Shown here: positions 25,762 through 32,400 of the stretch, piece by piece | How positions within the stretch are numbered: the first letter of the stretch is position 1 | Layout of the letters: the number at the start of each line of letters is the position of its first letter | Source of the DNA: Streptomyces sp. 130 | Lineage (GTDB): Bacteria; Actinomycetota; Actinomycetes; Streptomycetales; Streptomycetaceae | Reading direction: 5' to 3' | DNA length: 62,868 nt | NCBI RefSeq assembly: GCF_007096885.1 | Contig: NZ_VJNO01000040.1 | Location: 1 to 62,868, forward strand | Notes under the pieces: model-generated | The model's database searches: none | The model's input: the letters and a program-made list of their open reading frames with translations, nothing else | What the model was told of the DNA's origin: nothing | Position numbers and translations under genes: made by a program

Positions 25762-26775
25762 ATGGGACGCCATCGACGCAGCGCCGCAGCCCCCGCCGCC
25801 GAGGAACACGCGGACGGGGTCTCGGCCGGGCACCGCGGGACGGGCCGCCGGAAGCGGTCCGCGATCCCCGTGCGCACCGGACTCATAGGCGTCTCGGCGG
25901 CCGTGGCCGTCGGCGCCGTCGCCGTGGCGTCGGGTCTGCTGCCCGGCGGGGACAGCCGCACCGTGAGCGGCGGTCCGGCCGCCGAACAGGTCCGCTCCCA
26001 GGCCGCCCCGGACCTGCTCACCCAGGGGGGAGCTACCGCATCGCCCTCCGAACGCTCCTCCGCTTCCACCCCGGCGAGCCGGGGGACGGACCGCCCCGCC
26101 GCGCCCAAGAAGTCGCCTTCCGCGACGTCGAAGCCCTCCGAGTCGGCCTCCCCCAGCGCCTCCCACTCGCCCTCCGCTTCGCACTCCGCTTCCGCGTCGC
26201 CCTCGAAGTCCGCCGCGTCCTCCACATCCGCGTCGCCGTCGAAGACCGCGTCCGGCGAGAAGGCACCGGCCAAGAAGAAGGAGCCGGCCCGGCCCTCCTC
26301 CTCGACATCGAAGGCCCCGGCCGCGAAGCGCTCGGCGCCGGCCGCCCCGAAGTCCTCCGCGCCGGCCCCGTCCAGCAGCAGCGCGCCGAAGACCACCGCC
26401 GCCTCGGCCCAGGCCGCGATCCTGGCCCTCGTCAACGAGGAGCGCGGCAAGGTCGGATGCAGCCCGGTCACCGCGAGCGCCTCGCTCGCCTCGCTCGCCC
26501 AGGACTTCAGCGACGACATGGCGGCACGCGGCTTCTTCGACCACACCGACCCCGACGGCAAGACCCCCTGGGACCGGGCGGACGCGGCCGGCGTCTCGGG
26601 CCTCGGCGGCGAGAACATAGCCCGCGGACAGGCCGACGCGCAGGCCGTGATGGACGCCTGGATGAACAGCGACGGCCACCGGGCAAACATTCTCAACTGC
26701 GATTACAAGACGCTCGGCGTCGGCGTCCACTACGGAGCCGGCGGCCCCTGGTGGACCCAGGACTTCGGCTTCTGA
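25762..26775 (+). CDS. Exported SCP/CAP-domain protein with Ser/Lys/Pro linker
   Basis: A 337-residue protein. A basic N-terminus precedes one hydrophobic segment (GLIGVSAAVAVGAVAVASGLL, about residues 41-61), which acts as a signal or anchor. About 130 residues of Ser/Ala/Pro/Lys-rich linker follow. The C-terminal CAP/SCP domain (about 217-337) has FSDDMAARGFFDHTDPDGKT, GGENIARG and GHRANILNCDYKTLGVGV, with the His and Glu residues of the CAP cavity present. The start at 25762 is chosen because AGAAGGG precedes it. Function is unknown; bacterial members are thought to act at the cell surface. Confidence 0.85.
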   Translation: MGRHRRSAAAPAAEEHADGVSAGHRGTGRRKRSAIPVRTGLIGVSAAVAVGAVAVASGLLPGGDSRTVSGGPAAEQVRSQAAPDLLTQGGATASPSERSSASTPASRGTDRPAAPKKSPSATSKPSESASPSASHSPSASHSASASPSKSAASSTSASPSKTASGEKAPAKKKEPARPSSSTSKAPAAKRSAPAAPKSSAPAPSSSSAPKTTAASAQAAILALVNEERGKVGCSPVTASASLASLAQDFSDDMAARGFFDHTDPDGKTPWDRADAAGVSGLGGENIARGQADAQAVMDAWMNSDGHRANILNCDYKTLGVGVHYGAGGPWWTQDFGF

Positions 26776-26873
26776 CCCGTACCACCGCCGCACGTGCCAC
26801 CTCGTACGCCCCGCTCGCCTCCCCCGGGTCACACTGACTGAGGGAAAGCGCTGTGCGGGCGTACGCTGGTTTC

Positions 26874-27275
26874 ATGGACCTGAGCACCGCACCGGAGACG
26901 TCGGAGACGGACGACCTGGCCTTCGACGTGTTCTCGAAGCAGTGCCCCTCGCGCGGCCTGCTCGAACACGCCACCGGCCGCTGGGGCGCCCTCACGCTCG
27001 GTGCCCTGTACGAGGAGAGCCTGCGGTTCAACGCGCTGCGCCGCAAGGTCGGCGGGGTGAGCGAGAAGATGCTGTCCCAGACGCTGCACGCGCTGGAGCG
27101 GGACGGCCTCGTGCACCGTGAGGCCCAGCTCACCAACCCGCCCCGGGTGGACTACGAGCTCACCCCGCTCGGCCGCGAGGTCGCGGAGCGGCTGCTCGGC
27201 CTGATCCACTTCGTGGAGGGCCGGATGCCCGAGGTCCTGGCGGCCCGGGCGCGCTACGACGCGCGGGAAGACTAG
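26874..27275 (+). CDS. HxlR-family transcriptional regulator
   Basis: A 133-residue winged-helix regulator of the HxlR type. The conserved N-terminal Cys is present (SKQCPSRGLLEH), followed by GRWGALTLGALYEESLRFNALRR and the recognition region GVSEKMLSQTLHALERDGLVHR, then YELTPLGRE. Some family members sense electrophiles through this Cys. The ATG at 26874 has TACGCT six bases upstream and no ribosome site, suggesting a leaderless mRNA. No obvious divergent target is adjacent; the last four bases (CTAG) are shared with the stop of mutM. Confidence 0.88.
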   Translation: MDLSTAPETSETDDLAFDVFSKQCPSRGLLEHATGRWGALTLGALYEESLRFNALRRKVGGVSEKMLSQTLHALERDGLVHREAQLTNPPRVDYELTPLGREVAERLLGLIHFVEGRMPEVLAARARYDARED

Positions 27276-28132
27276 GGGCGCACGCGCGGCGGGCGCTGGC
27301 AGCGGGGGCAGTAGTAGCTGGACCGGTTCATCCAGGGGCGCCGCGCCATCGGCGTACCGCAGCGGTGGCAGGGCTCGCCCTCGCGCCCGTAGGCGTCGAG
27401 CGAGCGGTCGAAGTAGCCCGACTCGCCGTTGACGTTGACATAGAGGCTGTCGAAGCTGGTGCCGCCCTGGGCCAGCGCGGCGTTCATCACGTCGCGGACG
27501 TGGCCGAGGAGTTCGGCGGACCTGGGGCGGGTGAGCGTCGCGGTCGGCCGGTCATAGTGCAGCCGGGCGCGCCACAGCGCCTCGTCCGCGTAGATGTTGC
27601 CGACCCCGCTGATCAGCGACTGGTCGAGCAGCGCGCGCTTGATCGTCGTACGGCGCAGCCGCAGCGCCGTGTGGAAAGCGGCGCCGTCGAACGCCGGGTC
27701 CAGGGGGTCGCGGGCGATGTGCCCGATGATGTCGGGCAGCCCGTCCGGGGTGTTCTCGTGGAGCGAGAGGCCGCCGAAGGTGCGCTGGTCCACGAAGCGC
27801 AGTTCGGTGCCGACCGCGTCGGCGAACCTGATCCTGACCCGCAGATGCTTCTCGTCCGGCGCCCCCTCGGGCTGGACGAGCAGCTGACCGCTCATGCCCA
27901 GGTGGCCGAGGAGCGAACCGGCCGCCTCGTCCAGCGGCACCCACAGGTACTTGCCCCGCCGCATCGCCGTCCCGAACCGCGTCCCCGTGAGCCGGGCCGC
28001 GAAGTCCGCGCCGCCCGCGAGATGGCGGCGGACCGCGCGCGGGTGCAGGACCTCGACCTCACCGGCCGTCCGCCCGGCGACCCAGCGTTCCAGACCTCGG
28101 CGGACGACTTCGACCTCGGGCAGTTCGGGCAC
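27272..28132 (-). CDS. mutM: Formamidopyrimidine-DNA glycosylase
   Basis: MutM (Fpg) removes oxidised purines such as 8-oxoguanine and nicks the site. The 286-residue product begins PELPEVEVVRRGLE, where the N-terminal Pro (after Met removal) is the nucleophile. It has the conserved GRRGKYLW-like segment (MRRGKYLWVPL), QSLISGVGNIYADEALW and a C-terminal zinc finger (CHRCGTPM ... YYCPRCQRPPR). The GTG start is preceded by AGGAG. The rnc-mutM order is standard for actinobacteria, although a terminator separates them here. Confidence 0.96.
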   Translation of the reverse strand: MPELPEVEVVRRGLERWVAGRTAGEVEVLHPRAVRRHLAGGADFAARLTGTRFGTAMRRGKYLWVPLDEAAGSLLGHLGMSGQLLVQPEGAPDEKHLRVRIRFADAVGTELRFVDQRTFGGLSLHENTPDGLPDIIGHIARDPLDPAFDGAAFHTALRLRRTTIKRALLDQSLISGVGNIYADEALWRARLHYDRPTATLTRPRSAELLGHVRDVMNAALAQGGTSFDSLYVNVNGESGYFDRSLDAYGREGEPCHRCGTPMARRPWMNRSSYYCPRCQRPPRVRP

Positions 28133-28170
28133 GGACAGGCTCCTGGGAGGAGAGAGCGTACAGAGAAAGA

Positions 28171-28208
28171 GAGAACCCCCCGGCGCACGGCGGCGCCGGG
28201 GGGTTCTC
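28171..28208 (-). terminator. Terminator between rnc and mutM
   Basis: A perfect 16-bp stem (28171-28186 with 28193-28208) and 6-base loop lies after the rnc stop. In the minus direction it is followed by TCTTTCTCTG. mutM therefore needs read-through or its own promoter. Confidence 0.88.
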
Positions 28209-28214
28209 GGCAGG

Positions 28215-29039
28215 TCAGGCGGGAGCGACGTCCGTGGACGGCGCGGGGTCGGCAGGGGTGTCGGCGGCCCCTCCGTCGGCGGCGGCCTTCGCCGCTGCCT
28301 CCCGCGCCTCGGCGGCGGCGGTGATCTCGCGCCAGGCGGACTCGGCCGCCTGCTGCTCCGCTTCCTTCTTGCTACGGCCGGTGCCGGTGCCGTACGAGAC
28401 ACCACCGACGCGAGCAGCAGCAGTAAAGGTCTTCTCGTGGTCCGGGCCGGTCTCCGTGACGAGGTACTCGGGGACTCCGAGGCTCTCGCTCGCGGTGAGT
28501 TCCTGGAGGCTGGTCTTCCAGTCCAGGCCGGCGCCGAGGTTCGAGGACCTGTCGATCAGCGGGTCGAAGAGCCGGTGGACCAGCTCGGACGCCGCGTCGA
28601 GGCCCTGATCGAGATAGACCGCGCCGATCACCGCTTCCAGGGTGTCGGCGAGGATGGACGCCTTGTCCCGGCCCCCCGTGCCCTCTTCACCGCGGCCGAG
28701 CCGGATGAAGGAGCCGAGTTCGAGGCCGCGGCCCACCTCAGCAAGCGCACGCGAGTTGACCACCGCGGCCCGCAGCTTGGCCAGCTGGCCTTCGGGCAGA
28801 TCGGGGTGGGTGCGGTACAGCGTGTCCGTGACCACCAGACCGAGCACGGAGTCCCCGAGGAACTCCAGCCGCTCGTTGGTGGGCAGGCCGCCGTTCTCGT
28901 ACGCGTACGAACGGTGGGTCAGCGCACGCACCAGAAGGGCGGACTCGAGTTGGTACCCGAGCCGCCCTTCCAGAAGCGTGTGGGACGAGGCTGTGTTGAC
29001 GTTGTCTGCCTGCTTCTTGGCGTGGGACAACTCAGACAT
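28215..29039 (-). CDS. rnc: Ribonuclease III (AbsB)
   Basis: RNase III cuts double-stranded RNA in rRNA and mRNA processing. In S. coelicolor this gene is absB, needed for antibiotic production. The 274-residue product has the catalytic signature ERLEFLGDSVLGLVVT and the second acidic site DTLEAVIGAVYLDQG. A double-stranded RNA-binding domain spans about 170-240 (DWKTSLQELTAS ... GTGRSKKEAEQQAAESAW), followed by an Ala-rich tail. The ATG at 29039 is preceded by GAGAGG. It sits 19 bases after rpmF. Confidence 0.97.
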   Translation of the reverse strand: MSELSHAKKQADNVNTASSHTLLEGRLGYQLESALLVRALTHRSYAYENGGLPTNERLEFLGDSVLGLVVTDTLYRTHPDLPEGQLAKLRAAVVNSRALAEVGRGLELGSFIRLGRGEEGTGGRDKASILADTLEAVIGAVYLDQGLDAASELVHRLFDPLIDRSSNLGAGLDWKTSLQELTASESLGVPEYLVTETGPDHEKTFTAAARVGGVSYGTGTGRSKKEAEQQAAESAWREITAAAEAREAAAKAAADGGAADTPADPAPSTDVAPA

Positions 29040-29058
29040 CGGGCCTCTCACCAGCCGC

Positions 29059-29232
29059 TCAGACCTCGAGGACCTGGCGCTTGTTGTACGTGCCGCAGCT
29101 GGGGCACGCGATGTGCTGCAGCTTCGGCTCCTGGCAGCGCTCGCACGAAACCAGGGTGGGGACCGCAGCCTTCCACTGCGACCGGCGGTGGCGCGTGTTG
29201 CTGCGCGACATCTTCCGCTTCGGAACAGCCAC
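29059..29232 (-). CDS. rpmF: 50S ribosomal protein L32
   Basis: L32, 57 residues: MAVPKRKMSRSNTRHRRSQW followed by a four-Cys zinc ribbon (CERC ... CPSC), so this is the zinc-binding paralogue. The GTG at 29232 is preceded by AGGAG. It lies 2 bases after the DUF177 gene, the standard yceD-rpmF pairing. Confidence 0.97.
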   Translation of the reverse strand: MAVPKRKMSRSNTRHRRSQWKAAVPTLVSCERCQEPKLQHIACPSCGTYNKRQVLEV

Positions 29233-29234
29233 GG

Positions 29235-29876
29235 CTACTTCTCCTGCTTCTTGTCGACGCCGGGTGCGGCGCCGCCCATGTTGTCCTTCTCGCCGTCCTG
29301 AATGGTCTCGGCGAGTCCTTGCAGTGCCGCCCAACGAGCGTCGACGGCATCGTGGTGGTGGCCGGGATTCTCGTCCAGCCTGACTCCGCACTCGGAGCAC
29401 AGACCGGCACAGGATTCCTTGCACACCGGCTGCATCGGCAGTGCGAGCACCACCGCATCACGCAGCACCGGCTCGAGGTCGAACAGGCCGTCCTCGAGGA
29501 AAAGCCTGTCCTCGTCGTCCTCGGCGTCGTCGGCCGGGTCCGCGGGCTTGCCGTGGTTCCGGTCATCGGCGTCAGGGTACGAGAACATCTCCTGGAAGTC
29601 CGCCTCGACCTCGCGGCTCAGCGGCTCCAGACACCTTACGCACTCCCCCTCGACCGTCGCACGGGCGGTCCCGGTGACGAGCACGCCCTCCATGACGGAT
29701 TCGAGACGGAGGTCCAGCTCCACCGGTGCGCCTTCCGGCACTCCGATGACGCCGCCGACACCGAGGTCGGCGGGGGCGTCCGCCGTGCGGGTCAGCCGCT
29801 TCATGGCACCGGGACGCCGGCCCAGCTCGTGCGTGTCGAACACGAGGGGGTTTCGGTGGTCGAGGTGGCCGTTCAG
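29235..29876 (-). CDS. DUF177 (YceD-like) protein, apparent CTG start
   Basis: A YceD/DUF177 protein; the family is linked with 23S rRNA or large-subunit assembly and nearly always precedes rpmF. It has NPLVFDTHELGRRPG near the N-terminus, the CVRCLEPL motif in the middle, and a second Cys cluster CKESCAGLCSECG near residue 170. The best ribosome site (AGGAG) is followed after 5 bases by CTG, giving a 213-residue product that starts just before the conserved region. An ATG at 29969 without ribosome site is the alternative. The acidic central stretch DPADDAEDDEDR is notable. Confidence 0.85.
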   Translation of the reverse strand: MNGHLDHRNPLVFDTHELGRRPGAMKRLTRTADAPADLGVGGVIGVPEGAPVELDLRLESVMEGVLVTGTARATVEGECVRCLEPLSREVEADFQEMFSYPDADDRNHGKPADPADDAEDDEDRLFLEDGLFDLEPVLRDAVVLALPMQPVCKESCAGLCSECGVRLDENPGHHHDAVDARWAALQGLAETIQDGEKDNMGGAAPGVDKKQEK

Positions 29877-29987
29877 GGCTTCTCCTGCTTTCGGATCGAA
29901 CGCGTCACGCGCTGGTGGGAGGGGGCCGGCCCGTCCGGAGTCGAAGCGGGCAGCCGGGATCGCGGACATACGCGCGACCGAAGAGCC

Positions 29988-30017
29988 AGGATACTGGACA
30001 CACCGCCCAGCTCCCAA
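29988..30017 (-). promoter_or_regulatory. Likely promoter of the DUF177-rpmF-rnc group
   Basis: On the minus strand TTGGGA (30012-30017) and TATCCT (29988-29993) are 18 bases apart. This would start transcription near 29981, giving a leader of about 105 bases to the CTG codon. Confidence 0.5.
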
Positions 30018-30034
30018 TCCGGGCCGTGCGGCGG

Positions 30035-31087
30035 TCAGCGCCCCTGTTCGTAGCGGCGCAGCTGGTCCAGGTCGATCATGCTGGTGTCGAAGAGGCTGGT
30101 CTCGTCCAGGGCGGCGTCGCCGTGCTGCTGCGGGAGGGGCTGCTGGGGCTGCTGCCAGGCGTCGTAGCCCTGCTGCTGGTAGCCCGCGTAGGGGTCGGGC
30201 TGCTGCTGGTAGCCGTAGACGTCCTGCTGGGGCTGGGGCGCCTGGTACGCGTCCTGCTGCTGGTCCTGGTAGCCGTAGCCCTGGGCGTACTGCGCTTCCG
30301 GGCCGCCGTACTGCGGCTCGGTCTGGTGCGGGATCGGGAGCGGCTGCGGGGCGGCGGCCTCGGCCAGTCCGGCCCAGTGGTCCTCGTCGCTGGTGTGGAC
30401 CCGGTCACCGGCCGCGTCCTGGGCGGCGATGTGCGCGCCGAGCTCGTCGGTGGCGACCCGGCCGTGCAGCTTCTGCCGGCCCCGGCCGACGGCTTCCAGG
30501 GTCTTGGCGAGCACCGCCTCGAAGGCGCCCAGCTTGGTGTCCACGTACGCGTCGGCGCGCTCGCGGAGCGTGTCCGGGTCGGTGCTGCGCTCGGGCGCCT
30601 CGGCGAAGTCCGGGTCCTCGTATCCCTGCTCGTCGTAGCCCTGGCCGCGGCCGAGGAGCTTCTCGCGGCCCCGGTCGACGGAGCCGATGGTCTTGGTGAG
30701 GACGACCTCGAAGTTGGCGAGCTTGCTGTCGACGTACTCGTCGGCCTCGGCGCGGACCTCGTCGGCCTCCTTGCGGGCCTCGGCGAGGATGCGGTCCGCC
30801 TCGGCCTGGGAGCGCCGGGCGATCTCGGTGTCGGCGATCAGGGCGGTGCGCTCGGCGCGGGCGCTGTCGATGATGCGGCCGGCCTCCTGGCGGGCCTGCT
30901 CCACCAGCTGCTCGTGGCCGCCGATGACCTCCGCGGCCTGGGCGAGCGAGCCGGGCAGGGCCTCGCGCACCTCTTCGAGCATCGCGAGCAGTTCGGCGCG
31001 GTTGACCACGCAGGACGCCGACATGGGCATGGACCGGGCGCTCCCGACCGTCGCGACGATCTCGTCCAGCTTCTTCTGCACGTCCAC
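30035..31087 (-). CDS. DivIVA-like coiled-coil protein with internal duplication
   Basis: A 350-residue protein. After MDVQKKLDEIVATV comes a long Ala/Glu/Arg-rich helical region (about 30-115) with the coiled-coil character of DivIVA or F-type ATPase b subunit. Two near-copies of a 33-residue unit follow, at residues 115-147 and 178-210 (YVDSKLANFEVVLTKT and YVDTKLGAFEAVLAKT). The last about 110 residues are Gln/Tyr/Pro-rich and probably disordered, ending in a short acidic and basic helix (DLDQLRRYEQGR). Related Streptomyces proteins are annotated as cell-division initiation proteins. A polar-growth or division role is inference. Confidence 0.82.
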   Translation of the reverse strand: MDVQKKLDEIVATVGSARSMPMSASCVVNRAELLAMLEEVREALPGSLAQAAEVIGGHEQLVEQARQEAGRIIDSARAERTALIADTEIARRSQAEADRILAEARKEADEVRAEADEYVDSKLANFEVVLTKTIGSVDRGREKLLGRGQGYDEQGYEDPDFAEAPERSTDPDTLRERADAYVDTKLGAFEAVLAKTLEAVGRGRQKLHGRVATDELGAHIAAQDAAGDRVHTSDEDHWAGLAEAAAPQPLPIPHQTEPQYGGPEAQYAQGYGYQDQQQDAYQAPQPQQDVYGYQQQPDPYAGYQQQGYDAWQQPQQPLPQQHGDAALDETSLFDTSMIDLDQLRRYEQGR

Positions 31088-31197
31088 CGTGTGCTCGCCA
31101 CTCTCTACTGCCGGTTGGAGACGGACGGGACGACTGTACGGCCAGTCGGCGCCCGCCCGACACCTGCGGTGCGTGACGCTGACGCGCCGTCAGTGGT

Positions 31198-31677
31198 TCA
31201 GCGCTGGGCGAGGCGTTCGGTCAGGGCCCGCTGGACGACCGGCGGCAGCAGGTGGGAGACGTCGCCGCCCCACGCCGCGACCTCCTTGACCAGGGAGGAC
31301 GACAGGAAGCTGTAGGTGGGGTTGGTCGGCACGAAGAGCGTCTCGACGCCGGAGAGGCCGTTGTTCATCTGGGCCATCTGGAGTTCGTAGTCGAAGTCGC
31401 TGACGGCGCGCAGGCCCTTCACGATCGCCGGGATGTCGCGCTGCTTGCAGAAGTCCACGAGCAGGCCGTGGAAGGACTCGACCTCGACGTTGCCGAACTC
31501 GGCGGTGACCTCGCGGATGAGCCCGATCCGCTCCTCGACCGTGAACAGGCCCTTCTTGGACTGGTTGATCATCACCGCGACGTGCACGACGTCGTACAGC
31601 TTCGAGGCTCGGCCGATGATGTCGAGATGTCCGTTGGTGATGGGGTCGAACGACCCCGGGCATACGGCGCGGCGCAA
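31198..31677 (-). CDS. coaD: Phosphopantetheine adenylyltransferase
   Basis: CoaD makes dephospho-CoA from 4'-phosphopantetheine and ATP. With the TTG start at 31677 the product has 159 residues, the usual family size, and the TTG is preceded by GAGGGA. The nucleotidyltransferase motif CPGSFDPITNGHLDII, KGLRAVSDFDYELQMAQMN and PTNPTYSFLSSSLVKEVA are intact. An ATG at 31707 overlaps the rsmD stop (ATGA) and would add ten residues; it has no ribosome site but could be coupled. It follows rsmD as in most actinobacteria. Confidence 0.95.
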   Translation of the reverse strand: MRRAVCPGSFDPITNGHLDIIGRASKLYDVVHVAVMINQSKKGLFTVEERIGLIREVTAEFGNVEVESFHGLLVDFCKQRDIPAIVKGLRAVSDFDYELQMAQMNNGLSGVETLFVPTNPTYSFLSSSLVKEVAAWGGDVSHLLPPVVQRALTERLAQR

Positions 31678-31703
31678 CTTGGTTCCCTCGCTCTCCGGTC
31701 CGG

Positions 31704-32288
31704 TCATCGTGCGTCTTCGCACGTGGCGGCGGCGCGACCGTACCAAAACGTTCCCTCGCCGTAGCGACGGGCCCGCAACGGCTCGAAACCCTTGGGCCAG
31801 CTGAATTCTCCGCCTCTGGTGCTGCGTTCCACGGTGACGAGTGCGTCGCTCGTGAGCCACCCCTGCGTACGGAGTGTGAGGAGGATCTCGCGCAGATCGT
31901 CGTCGGTGACGGCGTACGGCGGGTCCAGGAAGACCACGTCGTACGGTTCCGCGGGGGCCGGGCCCGTCACGATCTGTTCCGCTTTGCCGCCGCGGACCTC
32001 TGCGCCGGGCAGGCCGAGGGTGCGGGCGTTCTCCTTGACGGTGCGCAGGGCCTTGGCGTCGGCCTCCACGAGCAGGGCGTGGGCGGCGCCCCGGGAGAGC
32101 GCTTCGAGGCCGACGGCGCCGGAGCCGGCGTAGAGGTCGGCGACCCGGACGGAGTCCAGGGTGCCCAGGAGCGCCTGCCAGGTGGAGAACAGCCCCTCGC
32201 GCGCGCGGTCGGATGTGGGCCGGGTGCCGGTGCCGGGCGGGACGGCCAGGCGGCGTCCGCCGGCCACGCCTGCGATCACGCGGGTCAT
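31704..32288 (-). CDS. rsmD: 16S rRNA (guanine966-N2)-methyltransferase
   Basis: RsmD methylates G966 of 16S rRNA. The 194-residue product has AGGRRLAVPPGTGTRPTSDR at the N-terminus, SAM-binding DLYAGSGAVGLEALSRGA, and the catalytic motif FLDPPYAV. The ATG at 32288 follows sequence of no coding character. It precedes coaD and lies 112 bases downstream of recG. Confidence 0.95.
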   Translation of the reverse strand: MTRVIAGVAGGRRLAVPPGTGTRPTSDRAREGLFSTWQALLGTLDSVRVADLYAGSGAVGLEALSRGAAHALLVEADAKALRTVKENARTLGLPGAEVRGGKAEQIVTGPAPAEPYDVVFLDPPYAVTDDDLREILLTLRTQGWLTSDALVTVERSTRGGEFSWPKGFEPLRARRYGEGTFWYGRAAATCEDAR

Positions 32289-32400
32289 GGGTGTCTGGTC
32301 CTCGGGTCGGGGCGGCGCGCGGGGAGCCGTGGGCGCCGTACCTCCCACGATATGGCGTCGGGGCGGACGGGGCGCCCGGGGCTTCCCGGGGCGGGCGGGC

